From Flammulina velutipes (taxonomy: Eukaryota; Basidiomycota; Agaricomycetes; Agaricales; Physalacriaceae): a DNA stretch of 64,000 bases. This document shows positions 23,243 to 34,895 of the stretch, piece after piece; the first letter of the stretch is position 1; each line of letters opens with the position of its first letter. The stretch covers positions 3,410,001 to 3,474,000 of the forward strand of contig CM022370.1 in the NCBI GenBank assembly GCA_011800155.1. The letters run 5' to 3'. The notes beneath the pieces are model-generated. The model was given only the letters and a program-made list of their open reading frames with translations, was not told the origin of the DNA and searched no databases. The position numbers were made by a program, and so were the translations under genes.

Positions 23243-23724
23243 AGCAGAGGATGATCAAGGTGAGAGGCCAAGGTGAAGCGTGAAATGCATCCGCCCAAAG
23301 AAACAACTGATGTCACATGATCGCAAACAGCCGTAGGCAATTGTCATTGTCTTTGGCCACACTTCTGCCACGCTCAAGATTCAAGTACAAGTCAACGTTC
23401 AAATATGAAATTGTCATAATAAGTATAGGTAGGTGGGACGCCAGCCAGTTTATGGCTGGATCTCCGAAGTAGTACAACTACAGCCTAAATACTAACGTTA
23501 CATCCACCAAGTCATCCTAACGATGCATGGTGTACCAGAGAGATACGAAAGCACATAAAAAAAGAGGAAGGGGGTAACTAAGGTCAATAATGTAGGTAGA
23601 ACAAAATAGAAGCCAGGAGCAATCCGTAACGTCTAGATAGAGTAAAAAAAATAGCTCCGCGAGGTGATATAGTTAGAGTATCCGTGTGTGAGAGAAATGG
23701 GAGAAGTAGACGGACGAACGACTA
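23243..23724. other. Intergenic region, nothing recognised
   Basis: It contains the minus-strand promoter of the securin-like gene on the left and the 3' end of the aminopeptidase gene on the right. No gene or repeat seen. Confidence 0.4.
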
Positions 23725-26700
23725 TCAACCCCATTCGATGGTGAGTCCCCCAGGTCCTGCAGCGGCAATGCCAATGTCTCTGTTGGCTTCTCGCTTGAGC
23801 CAATCAAGAGCACGCTTGTCGTTGTAGAGCAATGGCTTCAACTTTCGGAAACATTCCTTGTTGTGCGCCTGTCTAGCTTCAGCGTCCGCTCCGGGAGATG
23901 GAAAAGAGGACTTACGATTAACCAGGTCTTCTCGGCTGAAGTGAGAAGATCCTTGTTCACCATTCTGAGCTGTATGGGGACACAGGTCAAACGTTCGAAT
24001 GAAAGCCAGTCACCGTTGGAATCATGCTTCGTCTACACAACGATCAGTATTTTCCTAATCAGATGGATACAAACTGCGCACCCGTGCACGGCGAATGACG
24101 AGGGCAGACTCTATGCGAATACCCCATTTCTTGTCAAGGTCTAGTAGAATCATTCAATCAGCACGAGCCAAGTGTTCCGAAAAGGGAAGGGCGTACAATA
24201 ACCCGGCTCGTTCGTGATAACATATCCGGCACGAAGAGGAGCTTCACTGGTGAATCCGTGAGGGCCTTCATGAACGGTCAAGAACGACCCGAAGCCATGT
24301 CCTGTCCCATGCTGGAATGTCGACACGTAAGAATTGTGAAGAAAGATTGCGGTCAAAAAACCTACCCCGTAATTCATACCCTCTCTCCAGAGGGCGTTAC
24401 GAGCTAGAACGTCTAGTTGGCGTCCAGATGTACCATCAGGGAAGACAGCGGTATCGATGGCGATCTATGCGTCGTCAGTCGACCAATCCGTTACTGCTCT
24501 CTCATCACTCACATGTCCTTGGAGCACACGGGTATATGCATCACACTGCTCAGGTGTTGGGCGACCAAGATGAACAGTCCTAGTGGTATCGCACGTTCCA
24601 TCTCGATACTGTCCACCAGAATCACTAGGTAGAGACGTCAGTCAAACTTGTGATCGAAAGCTGATTGAACGTACTTGAGGTAAGGAGTATCACTGTTGAT
24701 GACAGCTGCCTCGGACTTGCGGGGCACATAGTGGGGTAGAGCAGCGTGTGCTCCAGTCGCTGAAATTGTGGCATATGCCAGTCCCATGAAATTGGGCTGC
24801 TTTTTCCGGAACTCCAAGATACGTTGGCTGGCCTCCCATTCCGTGATGTCGTAGCCTTTATTCTTGATCTTGTCTTCCAGCCACGCCAAGAATTGGACCT
24901 GACAAAATGGTTAGCAGAGCCCAAGGTTGAGAACATGATTGGACATACAAAGGCAACACCATCCCGAAGATATGCCCTTCGTAGGCCTTCGATCTCTGTG
25001 TCGTTCTTGACTGCCATCATGTTCATGATATAGGAAGGCAGCACAGTCGTCCGATAATTTGACAATACAAGAGAAATGGTGTAGGAAGACTCGGGCGCGA
25101 TGATGATCTGGAATTATCTTTTCAGTCATACTTGAGGAGAAAGAAATGGCGAGTAAAAAAGTACCTTTCCATCCCCGCCCCATTCCCGCTTGCGGAGGAA
25201 TTTCCAAATGTCGTTATAATCTCGTCTCTCGACACCGTACGCGTTCAGACAAGTATTCACTTCCTCGTTGACCTTCGATCCTTCGAGGAAGAGGATCGTA
25301 GAGTCGAGACCGATGAAGAGATACGCATGGAACAAGGGATTGTACGGTATGTCAGAGCCCCGCAGGTTCAGAATATACGCTACAACAGGGCGTAAGAGGC
25401 TGTGTATCGAGGAAAGGGAAAACAAACCTATGTGATCAAGCGCAGTAATTAAGGTTCCCACCTGGTAATGTTGGGGTTTGGGTTCCGAGCGTGCGTACGA
25501 TGGTCTATCGGGCGGCCGAGATTTGAGCCATGCCCGCACCTTGGCAATCTTTGACTGAGCATCCTCGCCTACAAATCCTGAATCAATTTATGGAGCGAAC
25601 AAGGAAGCTAGAACTAACCAGTGAATTCCCTGGGCTGAGTAAAAACGGGATCCTTAGACCTCGACGGCTTGTCCTTCCAAATCAAATCGACAAGATTCTG
25701 AACCGGATAGACAAGTTTGGAGTCTTTATGGTTGATTTTGTTGTTGATGGTCATTGCCTTGTCGTAAGATAACATGCGTCCGTCGACCCCGATTCTTTTA
25801 CCTTGGCAAATGGTCTGACAAAGTTGAGCGAACGAAACGAACGATTATAGCGGGAATTACCTCCAAAAATTCAATCCAGTCTCCAGGTTCACCAGGATGT
25901 CCTGCGCGAACAAGTTTCCAATTTTCATCGATCTGCTCAATTGCCTGTAGCCAATATCGTGAATCGGTAACGAGGTACGCGGAAGAATCGGTGACTATAG
26001 CATGGCCTGTAGAGCCAGAGAACCTATCTCCGAGGTTAGAAACTACATGGGGAAGAAGGCGTGCCGGACGTACCCAGAAATAAACCGCCGGCGCTGATCA
26101 CTCGCGGCCACATATTCTGAGCCATGTGCGTCTTCGCTGGGGATAATGCTGCAGAGAGATAATGAACGACAGTAGGAGAGTGAGTGAGAAGAAACGCACT
26201 AGATATCTATCCTTTCCCGTTGCATCTGCTTCCGCAGGTCCTCCAGGCGTTGTGAAGTCGGAACAACCTCGCGAATGGATCCGGTGTCATCCAGCTTGCG
26301 ACGGTACATCGAGTCACTCTGAACGAGCGTCTCTTGACTAGCGCGATAGCCAGTGACACCCGTCTTGCCTTGGGACCTGTACGGCATGGCACCAGAGCGT
26401 GACTCCTGGGAGCGATGGCTGCGACCTGTTTTCTGGGTGTCCTGGGTGCGCTGAGTGGACCTGCTGGCTTGTGTGGACTGCGAGTTGTGGCGTGTAGGAG
26501 GCTGGGAGGTGGCCTGGTAGACTGGGAGGGTGCGTTGTGACATTCCCCGCATTAGATTTGTCTCCGCGGCCGCATCTGCCTCCGCCTCCTTCTTCTTGCC
26601 CAGTCCAAAGCCATATCCCCACCTTGTCGGCATTCCCTTGTCTTTCTCCTTCTCCTTCTTCGGTGTGCCCGTCATCGTGTTTGATCGAATGAGTTTTCCC

Positions 26701-26990
26701 TTCCTGTCCAGTGCATCCGTGGGGATGTCGTCGTACTTTTCCGAGTCGGTGCGGAACGTCAAGGCCGTAAAGTTGCTCATTGAAGGGTTGGTCATGGAGT
26801 TTATAGAGGAGGACGTCGAGTACGAGTTGGCGCTCCGGTGGGAGCCCTGGCGCACCAGTTTTTCATTATCGGCGGCAGAAAATGGTGTGGCCGTGCTGGA
26901 GAAAGAAAGTCGACGGTTAGGCTTCTTTGACCCGAAGAAAGGAAGACATATTGGTGGCGGAGGGGGAGGAGGCGGGGGAGGAGGCGCCAT
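23725..26990 (-). CDS. Xaa-Pro aminopeptidase with long disordered N-terminal extension
   Basis: Metallopeptidase of family M24B that removes N-terminal residues preceding proline. Fourteen exons give 869 aa: 26200-26990, 26074-26148, 25861-26023, 25619-25814, 25428-25568, 25165-25379, 24949-25107, 24675-24898, 24513-24624, 24366-24464, 24197-24311, 24082-24140, 23916-24032, 23725-23868. The peptidase starts near residue 245 ([18 protein letters not shown], then [20 protein letters not shown]) and ends with GLTIEWG. The metal-binding set is complete: Asp in [16 protein letters not shown] (two), His in HGTGHGFG, Glu in TNEPGYY and in GIRIESALV. Residues 1-244 are an extension with 11 prolines near the start, then Ser/Thr/Gln/Lys-rich low complexity. 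The ATG at 26990 has an ideal context (CACCATGG). An internal ATG at 26309 would give a standard 642-residue enzyme. Confidence 0.92.
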
Positions 26991-28789
26991 GGTGGTCGGT
27001 GAGTAAGTATCGCGACGGTTCACCACGAGGCACAAGCAGGAAATCAACGTCCGACTAATGCCGGGCCTGCCATCAGGATGATTTCCATCTTTGGTGATCT
27101 TTTGAATCTCCGACCGTGTCTAGTCTTCTCGTGGTTCCCACCGGAGATATCCTCCTTCCAGAGCGCGAATCCACTGGATTGCCTTCTAACTTCGGGATCG
27201 AGGAGGCCTGCCCTCTACATCATGCGCAGCGAGGGGTGTGATCCGTGAACACTCCCAGTCCGACCTTCGAAGCGCCACTTTTGCGTCCATATGGACCCCG
27301 AATCTGAGTCAGTATCTCTGGTGGTCGCAGAGTCATCCCAAGTCCACCACCAGATTCAAGATCCAAGACCGCGTTCAAGCTTCTAGCCCCCGAGGCTCGC
27401 GTTAGGCAACCTGAAAGCCGCAGTACAACGATGGCAAGGCACGTAGATTGCATGGAACCCGGGTGGCCCATTTCTTCCTGGGTCAACTAGAATAGCGACT
27501 TCGGAGGTTGGGCTAGACACGGTACGGTCATCGATCATCGATAACGGTTACAGGTGACCATCTTTTGACATTAATGGGAATGTTGCGTCTGTTGAATGCG
27601 TCGCATGCGTCGGAGGCAATAGCTTTCCTTGAGGACACAAGCATTTAGTCTATAAGTACCCCGCATTGAAAATAGCATCCACTCACCTCCCGATGTCTAA
27701 AAATTGTCTACTAAAATTGTAAATGGACACATTTTCCCATTGCCACTGAATGACAAGACACCCGCAATCCGGCGAAGGGCACACACACCTAGAGATGGTC
27801 ACCAAGGACATGAATAGATTAGTCACGAGGTGGATTGCTAGATCTCTAGACCTCAGTGGAAGTGGCATAGGTTTGCTTCAAGACAGCCTGAGGTTAATCG
27901 TGTGCCTAACGCATAACATGCATTTACAGCACGCCCGACACGCGGTACTGCCGCGTGTACCAAGGCCAAGTAAACCGAGACGTTAGGCTTCAAGGACGGC
28001 GAGGAATGGCTGGAAGCGCTTAAATCGCTCGTGGTGGTTCATTCAGAATAGGTCGGTGTGGCCAATCCGGTCACGCGTAGATCATTACCATATACGGCAA
28101 GCATAGTTCAGCTCTTGTTGAAGCATCGTGTTCACGCCGCTGTTGAGAGTTCGCAGGAGGCAACAATGAATGGCAAGAAGCGATACACCAATTAATCAAC
28201 GCTGCGCCAATTGACAAGTCCATCTCTTAGCCAGTGTTCTGAATACAGTGTTGCATCACTTAATTGAGCAGGATACCTGGAGAATTGTAGATGCAGCGTT
28301 CACGAATAGCCTCACACATCATTCTTCTACTAGAGTAGTACGCTGCCGAGAGGCAATTCAGAGCGTACAAATATACATAACTGTCAATATTTGCGGTAAT
28401 TAAGGCAAGTACGTGAATTCATCCACACACCCGGCTACGTTTCAGAACCTCTCAGAGCTTCTAGTAGCAGTATACTGACAAGAAACCCGCCATCCATAGA
28501 ATTCTCCATGCATATGCGCAGGATAACGAAATTGCGCCACACGAGGTGGAGCCGCATCAGCTCTGAGACCACATCTCTCACACTACACGATTTCCCAGCG
28601 CCTACTGATTTGAATGGCCGTTACGATCGCCATTTTCACTCTACTATCGGAGCCTGGTTACGTCTCGTAGCCACGATGCCAGCGGACAGCGATTACTACT
28701 GTAGTCCATCGAAACTATTTAGATCGAAGAATCAAAGTCCAGACGATTAGAGTTGGTATATTGAGTACAATTATCTGAAGACTGATCGT
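26991..28789. other. Gene-free 1.8 kb region
   Basis: No gene, RNA or clear repeat is recognised. Short open frames occur on both strands (for example minus 27220-27486, plus 27750-27986) without family resemblance. It includes the aminopeptidase promoter at its left end and the short 3' flank of the V-ATPase gene at its right end. Decayed mobile DNA is possible but I see no terminal repeats. Confidence 0.35.
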
Positions 28790-29732
28790 CTATGTGTAGA
28801 ACTTGCGGTTCTCGTTGGGACCAAACAAGTCTTTCCTTATTTCGGGAAGCATCTGGAGGATGGAAATTAGGATCACGCGTAATGGGTTGGTGACGATAGA
28901 ACGTACCCTGTCTTCCAACAGCCTCAGACGCTCATCGAGAGTGTTGTCCAATGTGATACGGTTCGACGCAGTGACAAGTTTGATACCACCAGCCCTATAT
29001 CATCGCATTAGTCGTGTCGTCGGTGGCGAGAGCATCACATACCCGTCGTCAGCAAGACTCCCTTCCACCTCGTAGTTGACTTCCCGACCGCTGATATCCG
29101 TATAGGCCTTGGACGCATTCGAAGTGGCCGTTTCGACCAGAGTTACGTCTCTCTTCCGGGAATGGATCGTCACAGATTTCTCCATGACCTGGAGTAAGCT
29201 TTGCGTGATGATGCCCTCTAAGATTTGGACATAGCGGGAATCGTCTTCGGCGAGCTTCTTGACGGCCTCGCGGGAGGTAGCGAAGAGGTCTTGGAGGTTC
29301 TCTTCGCGGCGGTGGAGGAGTTTCAGGCGTGACTTGTTGGTGAGAGTTGATTGCGCACTTGCGGGGATTGTTAGCCAATTTACTTTGTGGAAGAGACGGT
29401 TCGTACATCTTCTGCGCGACCTCTGCGCCCTTTGTCTTCTTCTCGTATTGAGAATCGATGGCCTGTTGCTCCTGTTTAACCAGCTTGGCCTGTGATGAAT
29501 TGATTCAGTGATAGACACAAGAGCTTGTGTTATTTGCGCACCTTCTCAATCGCAAATTCCTCCTCTGCTTTGATCTTTATTTCCCTGGCTTTCTCCAACG
29601 CCTCTTGCTTGATGAACGCAACCTACGACGTCGTGTCAGACTGGTGGCCCATGATGACTATTGAAGGAGATCTGAGTCTACCATCTTGTTCATTTCGTTG
29701 ATGACTTCTTCATCGTTCATTGGGCGGGACAT
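28790..29732 (-). CDS. VMA4: V-type proton ATPase subunit E
   Basis: Peripheral-stalk subunit of the V1 sector, which with subunit G holds the catalytic hexamer against rotation during vacuolar acidification. Six exons (29682-29732, 29542-29622, 29407-29489, 29043-29357, 28907-28994, 28790-28852) give 226 aa, the normal family length. The N-terminal half is one long charged helix (QEALEKAREIKIKAEEEF, KQEQQAIDSQYEKK, then SRLKLLHRREENLQDLF). The globular C-terminal domain contains GGIKLVTASNRITLDNTLDE and ends LPEIRKDLFGPNENRKFYT, a family signature. The gene is divergent from RPS0 with 348 bp between start codons. Confidence 0.95.
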
Positions 29733-30080
29733 CTTGGATTTAAGTTCGTGAAATAGCAAGGGGCGGTCGATGTCGGTGAGCTTAAGCAGGAGCGATGTCA
29801 GTTACCAGGCCACGTGAAGTGTGAGAATTTGTAGCCATATCGAGACTCCGCCACGTGGGATCCACCACAATCAATAGCAGATTTTGCGCGCCTCCATCGT
29901 CCACGACATTGAGCTCGACAAACTCGTCTCAGGCCATCCTAGCTCAACGTGAGTACATATTCAGGCCATCTGCTGCTGCGCTGCGCGATAACGAAGAGAA
30001 ATATCGACGTTTGGCGTTGGATTGCGGGTGGTTGACTTGGATGTACCGACTGATTTTGTTCGCAGGCCCGGCTCCAAAAT
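29733..30080. promoter_or_regulatory. Bidirectional promoter of VMA4 and RPS0
   Basis: The 348 bp between two divergent housekeeping start codons must hold both promoters. No TATA box is obvious on either side. GCCACGT appears twice, at 29810-29816 and 29849-29855, a CACGT-core sequence that could bind bHLH or Cbf1-like factors. Confidence 0.4.
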
Positions 30081-30335
30081 ATGGCTTCGAAACTACCCTC
30101 CGTCCTGAGCGCGGGTGAAGAGGACATCCAACTCCTCCTCGCTGCCCAATGCCACATCGGCACAAAAAATTGCGATAAGCAGATGGAAGGATACGTCTGG
30201 AAGAGGAGGACTGACGGTCAGATTATCCATCCCATCGTAACGCTGTCTCGAAATCTCAAATCTCTGTAGGTATCCACATTCTTAACATCGGCAAGACCTG
30301 GGAGAAGATTATTCTCGCCGCTCGTGCTATCGTCG

Positions 30336-30369
<34 letters not shown>

Positions 30370-31073
30370 TGCCCGTCCCTACGGTCACCGTGCCGTCCTC
30401 AAATACGCGTCCAACACCGGCGCACAGGCGATCGCTGGCCGTTTCACCCCCGGTTCATTCACCAACTACATCACCCGGTCGTTCAAGGAGCCCCGTCTCA
30501 TCATCGTAACCGACCCCCGTGTTGACCACCAAGCAATTCGCGAGGCCTCATACGTTAACATCCCCGTCATTGCCCTTTGCGACACCGACGCTCCTCTGAA
30601 ATTCGTCGATATTGCCATCCCTACCAACAACAAGACCAGACACTCAATAGGTCTTATTTGGTGGCTGTTGGCCCGTGAGGTTCTCCGTCTACGTGGAACC
30701 GTTCCCCGTACCAGCGACGGTTGGAACGTCATGGTCGACATGTTCTTTTACCGTGATCCCGAAGAAGTTGAGAAGCAACAGCAAGAGGAGGCTGCTGCCA
30801 AGCTTGCTGCTCAGCAGGGTATTGAGGACGCCCCAGCTCCTGCTGGTGAGTGGGATGTAACTGGTGCTCCCCAAGTCGGTGGCATCAACCCTGCTTTGGT
30901 CACCCAGGACGGAGGTGAGCTTTTCCTTCGCAGTGTTTGATACTTGGCTGATAACTTTCTTAGGTGCGCTTGACTGGTCCGCAGAACCTACCCCTGCTGT
31001 TGGAGATTGGTCTGCTGAGCCCGCTGCGGGAACTGGTGGATGGGGCGTTGACGAAGCCACAGGCTGGAATTAG
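30081..31073 (+). CDS. RPS0: 40S ribosomal protein uS2 (S0/SA)
   Basis: Component of the small ribosomal subunit, needed for its late maturation; related to the laminin-receptor precursor. Three exons (30081-30216, 30270-30914, 30964-31073) give 296 aa. The uS2 fold is complete: [29 protein letters not shown] [87 protein letters not shown] and [19 protein letters not shown]. The C-terminal tail is acidic with repeated DWSAEP/GDWSAEP units and ends [12 protein letters not shown], as is usual for eukaryotic S0/SA. Confidence 0.97.
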
Positions 31074-31308
31074 TTTTTTCATGCATACGAGATTGTTCCA
31101 TGTTTTTACTTATGCCGAAAATGTGTATGCTTTCTTGGGCGTCGCACGCCGCCAACCTATCATGAGTGTCGCAACGAGCATACGAGGTATTACTAGTACT
31201 GCATACAACAGATGTTACATCCGCTTTGTGGAAAGATTTCGAAGTCAAGTGACGTAAGAACAAGACTCTGACATCGTTGCATTGCTTTCTCCATAGTCCC
31301 CCACCGAA

Positions 31309-34300
31309 ATGTCAGAAGACGAATGGTTTCCCAAAAAGCGGAGAGTCCAGCGAGCCTGTGATATCTGTCGCAAGAAAAAGAGTACGTCTAGTCCACTAGA
31401 ACTCATTACCTTGTAATATTGACGTTCGTTGCTCTTAGTGAAATGTCAGTCAAGTTCATGTTAGTGCATGTATCTAAAGCTCTCCTCCAGGCGACGGAGA
31501 CCACAAATCAAACACGAACTGCTCGTACTGTGAAGAATATGGACACAGGTGCACGTATGTCGAGGCTATCAAGGTTAGCATCCTCCGGACTCCTTTATGG
31601 TTAGGTCACGACTAAGGATCTTCGCTCCCAGAAACCTCCCTCCAAGGAGTAAGAAACGCCCACTCGGATGCACACACAATACTCACGCGCGTCGACAGAC
31701 ACGTTGAAGAGCTGGAGAAGAAAGTCCAAAGACTTACAACTATCTTGCAGCAGGCAAGTCGGACACACTTGGTCTACCGAACATCATTTACCGATTTAAT
31801 TATAGTTCATGACCAAGGCTGAGATCGACAAAGCCCTTGCCTCAAATTCTACAGGACGACAAGAGGCTCCTCGCCAGGTCGTGGAAGCGCCATCGACACC
31901 CGATGTATCTCCCGACTGTTCGTCCGTCCGCGATCGCTTCCTAGCGGATGAGTTCGCTCAGATGCATCTGGCATCTAATATAATCCAGCTGAGCTATGAA
32001 CGTTCAGAGTCGTCGTTCCGATACTTTGGCGAATCAGCTGGCATTGGCCTGGTAAAGATGGCTTCAGACCTCAAGAATGGATACCAAGGAACTGGCCAGG
32101 AGAACATTGCGCCGTTCCGACGTCCTGCGTTTTGGTCTCTTCAACCCGTGCGTGTCTTATTCGCGGTTAACCCCTGTACTGTAACTGATTTGTTGCCAGT
32201 GGGAGCTTGACGCTCTCGAAAGCGAGGACAGTGACCCGTACACATTTCCAGAGAATGATCTCCTCTGTGACCTCATCGACTTGTTCTTCGCCCGCAACAA
32301 CGTATTGTTGCCCTTACTGCATCGTCCGACCTTCGAACGCTATATAGCTGCTGGATTACATAGGACCGATGCCGTTTTCGGAGGCGTTGTACTGCTCGTT
32401 TGCGCGTGTGCGTCGCGTAGCTCAGAGGATTCCCGCGTATTCCTGGAGGAGCAGGGATATTCGACACTTTCTTCTGGCTGGAAATGGTTCGTCCAGGTCA
32501 AGCTCGTGCACAATTCCACTATGACAACTCCTGGGCTTCATGATCTTCAACTTATCTCAGTGAGTCTTGTCACGTCCTAGGCTCTTGTCACTGACCTCGA
32601 GAATAGCTCTACGCGGAATATATCACAGGGTCATCTCTCCCTCAGACGGTATGGAATATAATCGGCCTTGGCCTACGGCTGGCCCAGGACATCGGCGCTC
32701 ATCGCAGGAAGACATACAAGCATCAACCACCCACTGTTGAAGACGAATTATGGAAGCGAGCTTTTTGGTGGGTTACATTGTAATCATTGGTGAAGGGAAA
32801 ATGACTGAGGTTTGGCTGTAGGCGACTGTACGTTATGGATAGGGACGGCGGTGCGACGTTAGGACGAACGTGCGCTATCATTGACGAGGAGTGAGTAACT
32901 TAGTTATCTTGTGGCGTAGTTACTGACGACGCAATAAGCATAGATGTAGACTTCCCAACGGAATGCGATGACGAATACTGGGAGCACAGTGATCCTGATA
33001 TGGCATTCAAGCAGCCTCCAGAAACGCCATCTACTTGCGCATATTGGATTTCTACAATAAAGCTCAAACAAATCTTGTCCTCCTGTTTGCGCAGAATGGT
33101 AGGTGACGGGATCTCCTCTTTGACTTTGATTCTTATCCGGTTGTTCAGTATTCTACCGCCGGGCATAAGATATCGGGTACAGACAGCAAGTATCACCAAG
33201 CGATAGTCTCCGAGCTGGATTCAGCCTTGAATGCTTGGGTTGATTCTATCCCCGATCACTGTGAGAAATTATTTCTGTGTCGAGGCAATTTAAAGTTGAA
33301 CTGCATTCCCAGTGCGCTGGGACCCCAACCGCGAGGACAAAATTCACCTCAATCAATCCGCAACGCTGTATATCTCTTACTATTACCTCCAAATTCTGAC
33401 GCATCGGCCATTTATTTCGACACCCGGAGAGAAATCTCCATTGTCGTTTCCATCTTTAGCCATATGTACTAATGCTGCGCGATGTTCGTCACATATCGTC
33501 GAGGTATTGGTCCGCCGCGGGTGGCCTTGCTATCTTCCAGCCGTACGTGAGATCTTTATGTTGCAATGCCCGAGGTTCGCTAATAATTTTTCTAGAATCC
33601 AGTATTTGCTTGTGCCGTTGTCCTTCTGCTCAACATATGGGGAGGACAACGTTCCACTAGTTCTCTCAGCCCGTCTAAAGGGATGGAAGATATCCAGATG
33701 ATCATGAAATACTTCAAGGTTTTGGAAAAGAGGTGGGAAGCTATGAAACGACTACGGAATCAGTTAACATGTATGACAGGTGGCATTTTGCAGGCAGGAT
33801 ATGGTACGTGCATCTTTACGCCTAGAAGCTCGTATGAAGCGTTGTACAGGGATGCGTTACATGGATTAGCGTCTCCCGCAGAGTTCCCTCTTCCGCGCTC
33901 CATGCCAGAACAGTCGAATAAGCGGGAGCGCGAAGAAGCACGGTCGAACATGTATCCGAGTGTCGACCATCACTATTCAGCTCATCCGAGCCCCCACGGG
34001 GAGGCGAGGTCGTCGTCGCAGTACTACCCGGTACATCCTGAGTCCGACGAAGATCTCGGACGAGCACACATGCGTAGTAGCCAACATTTTGATCATGGCG
34101 CAGGACCAACCCATGAGGCGCATCATGCATGGTACCCTCAGGCGTCGACCATGCCGTACCAGCCACATTCTACACTATCGGCAGCCCGAGAATCAGCGTA
34201 CCGCCCGGACAACTATGATGCCTATTCTCACGACACGCCGGAGATGCAGGAAGAAGGACAGTCCCTGGGCCCTACGGGTATGTGGGCCAACATGCATCCA

Positions 34301-34312
34301 GGGTTTCAGTAG
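31309..34312 (+). CDS. Zn2Cys6 transcription factor with fungal-specific middle domain
   Basis: DNA-binding regulator; target unknown. Thirteen exons (31309-31381, 31439-31444, 31491-31573, 31632-31648, 31699-31753, 31806-32147, 32200-32559, 32607-32767, 32822-32890, 32939-33098, 33149-33260, 33313-33542, 33596-34312) give 794 aa. The binuclear zinc cluster is at residues 17-50: CDICRKKKMKCDGD then CSYCEEYGHRCTY. It is followed by a linker and a leucine-rich coiled coil (VEELEKKVQRLTTILQQ). The middle domain of the PF04082 type contains LLPLLHRPTFERY, WNIIGLGLRLAQDIGAHRR, ELWKRAFWRLYVMDRD and DVDFPTECDDEYWE. The C-terminal 200 residues are His/Ser/Pro-rich and disordered. Exon 2 is only 6 nt and supplies the Met-Lys and the first base of the sixth-spaced Cys; without it the zinc cluster is broken. 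The intron at 31754-31805 is GC-AG. Confidence 0.88.
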
Positions 34313-34895
34313 GAAGTCCTATTCATTCATGTTCACGAACATATACGCATCAGTGACCAAACGATGTAGTACGAGGTACTCTTGAAAGAATTCTTCTTTG
34401 GAATGCGGTTCGCGGAGTGTGAGCGTGTTGTATATATTCTTTACGGCGGTATTATACGGCTAAGGGCGGCCATATCTCGATGGATTTTACCTGTTCGACC
34501 CACTTGGTATAATGTCATTCCAGTGTATTGGCGCCATGGTAATGCCTTGATTCGCGTCTCTCACAAAGCACACCTTAGATCGTAGTGATTGGATACATGT
34601 CATGAAAGTCTCGACCGATTTGAAATGTTTATTATCACCTGGTATGTTGTAAGAAACATGTGGCGTTGGGTAGAGGGTATACTGTACAGGGCACCGGATG
34701 GAATAAGAATACAGTATGTACAAAGAGGAAAAATGAAAGCAGATTAACAAAAGACGGGGGTACTAGCATGTAGAAGTTGGATGGTGTATAGCGTATATCA
34801 ATGTTGTACAGAATTGAAGACAGCAATTAAGCATAGCGAGAGTTAAAAACGAGGAACGGCGAATTTGGAGATGTGAATTAGAGCGAGCGCCAATG
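34313..34895. other. Intergenic region between convergent genes
   Basis: It holds the 3' ends of the two convergent transcription-factor genes. No gene, and no clear hairpin, is seen; the sequence is AT-rich toward the right. Confidence 0.4.

Noticed and set aside
26991..27047. ATG at 27047 as start of the aminopeptidase
   Set aside because: The ATG at 26990 has a near-perfect start context and the extra 19 residues look like leader sequence.
26991..28789. A decayed transposon in the 1.8 kb gap
   Set aside because: I found no terminal repeats, target duplications or transposase-like peptides, so there is no positive evidence.
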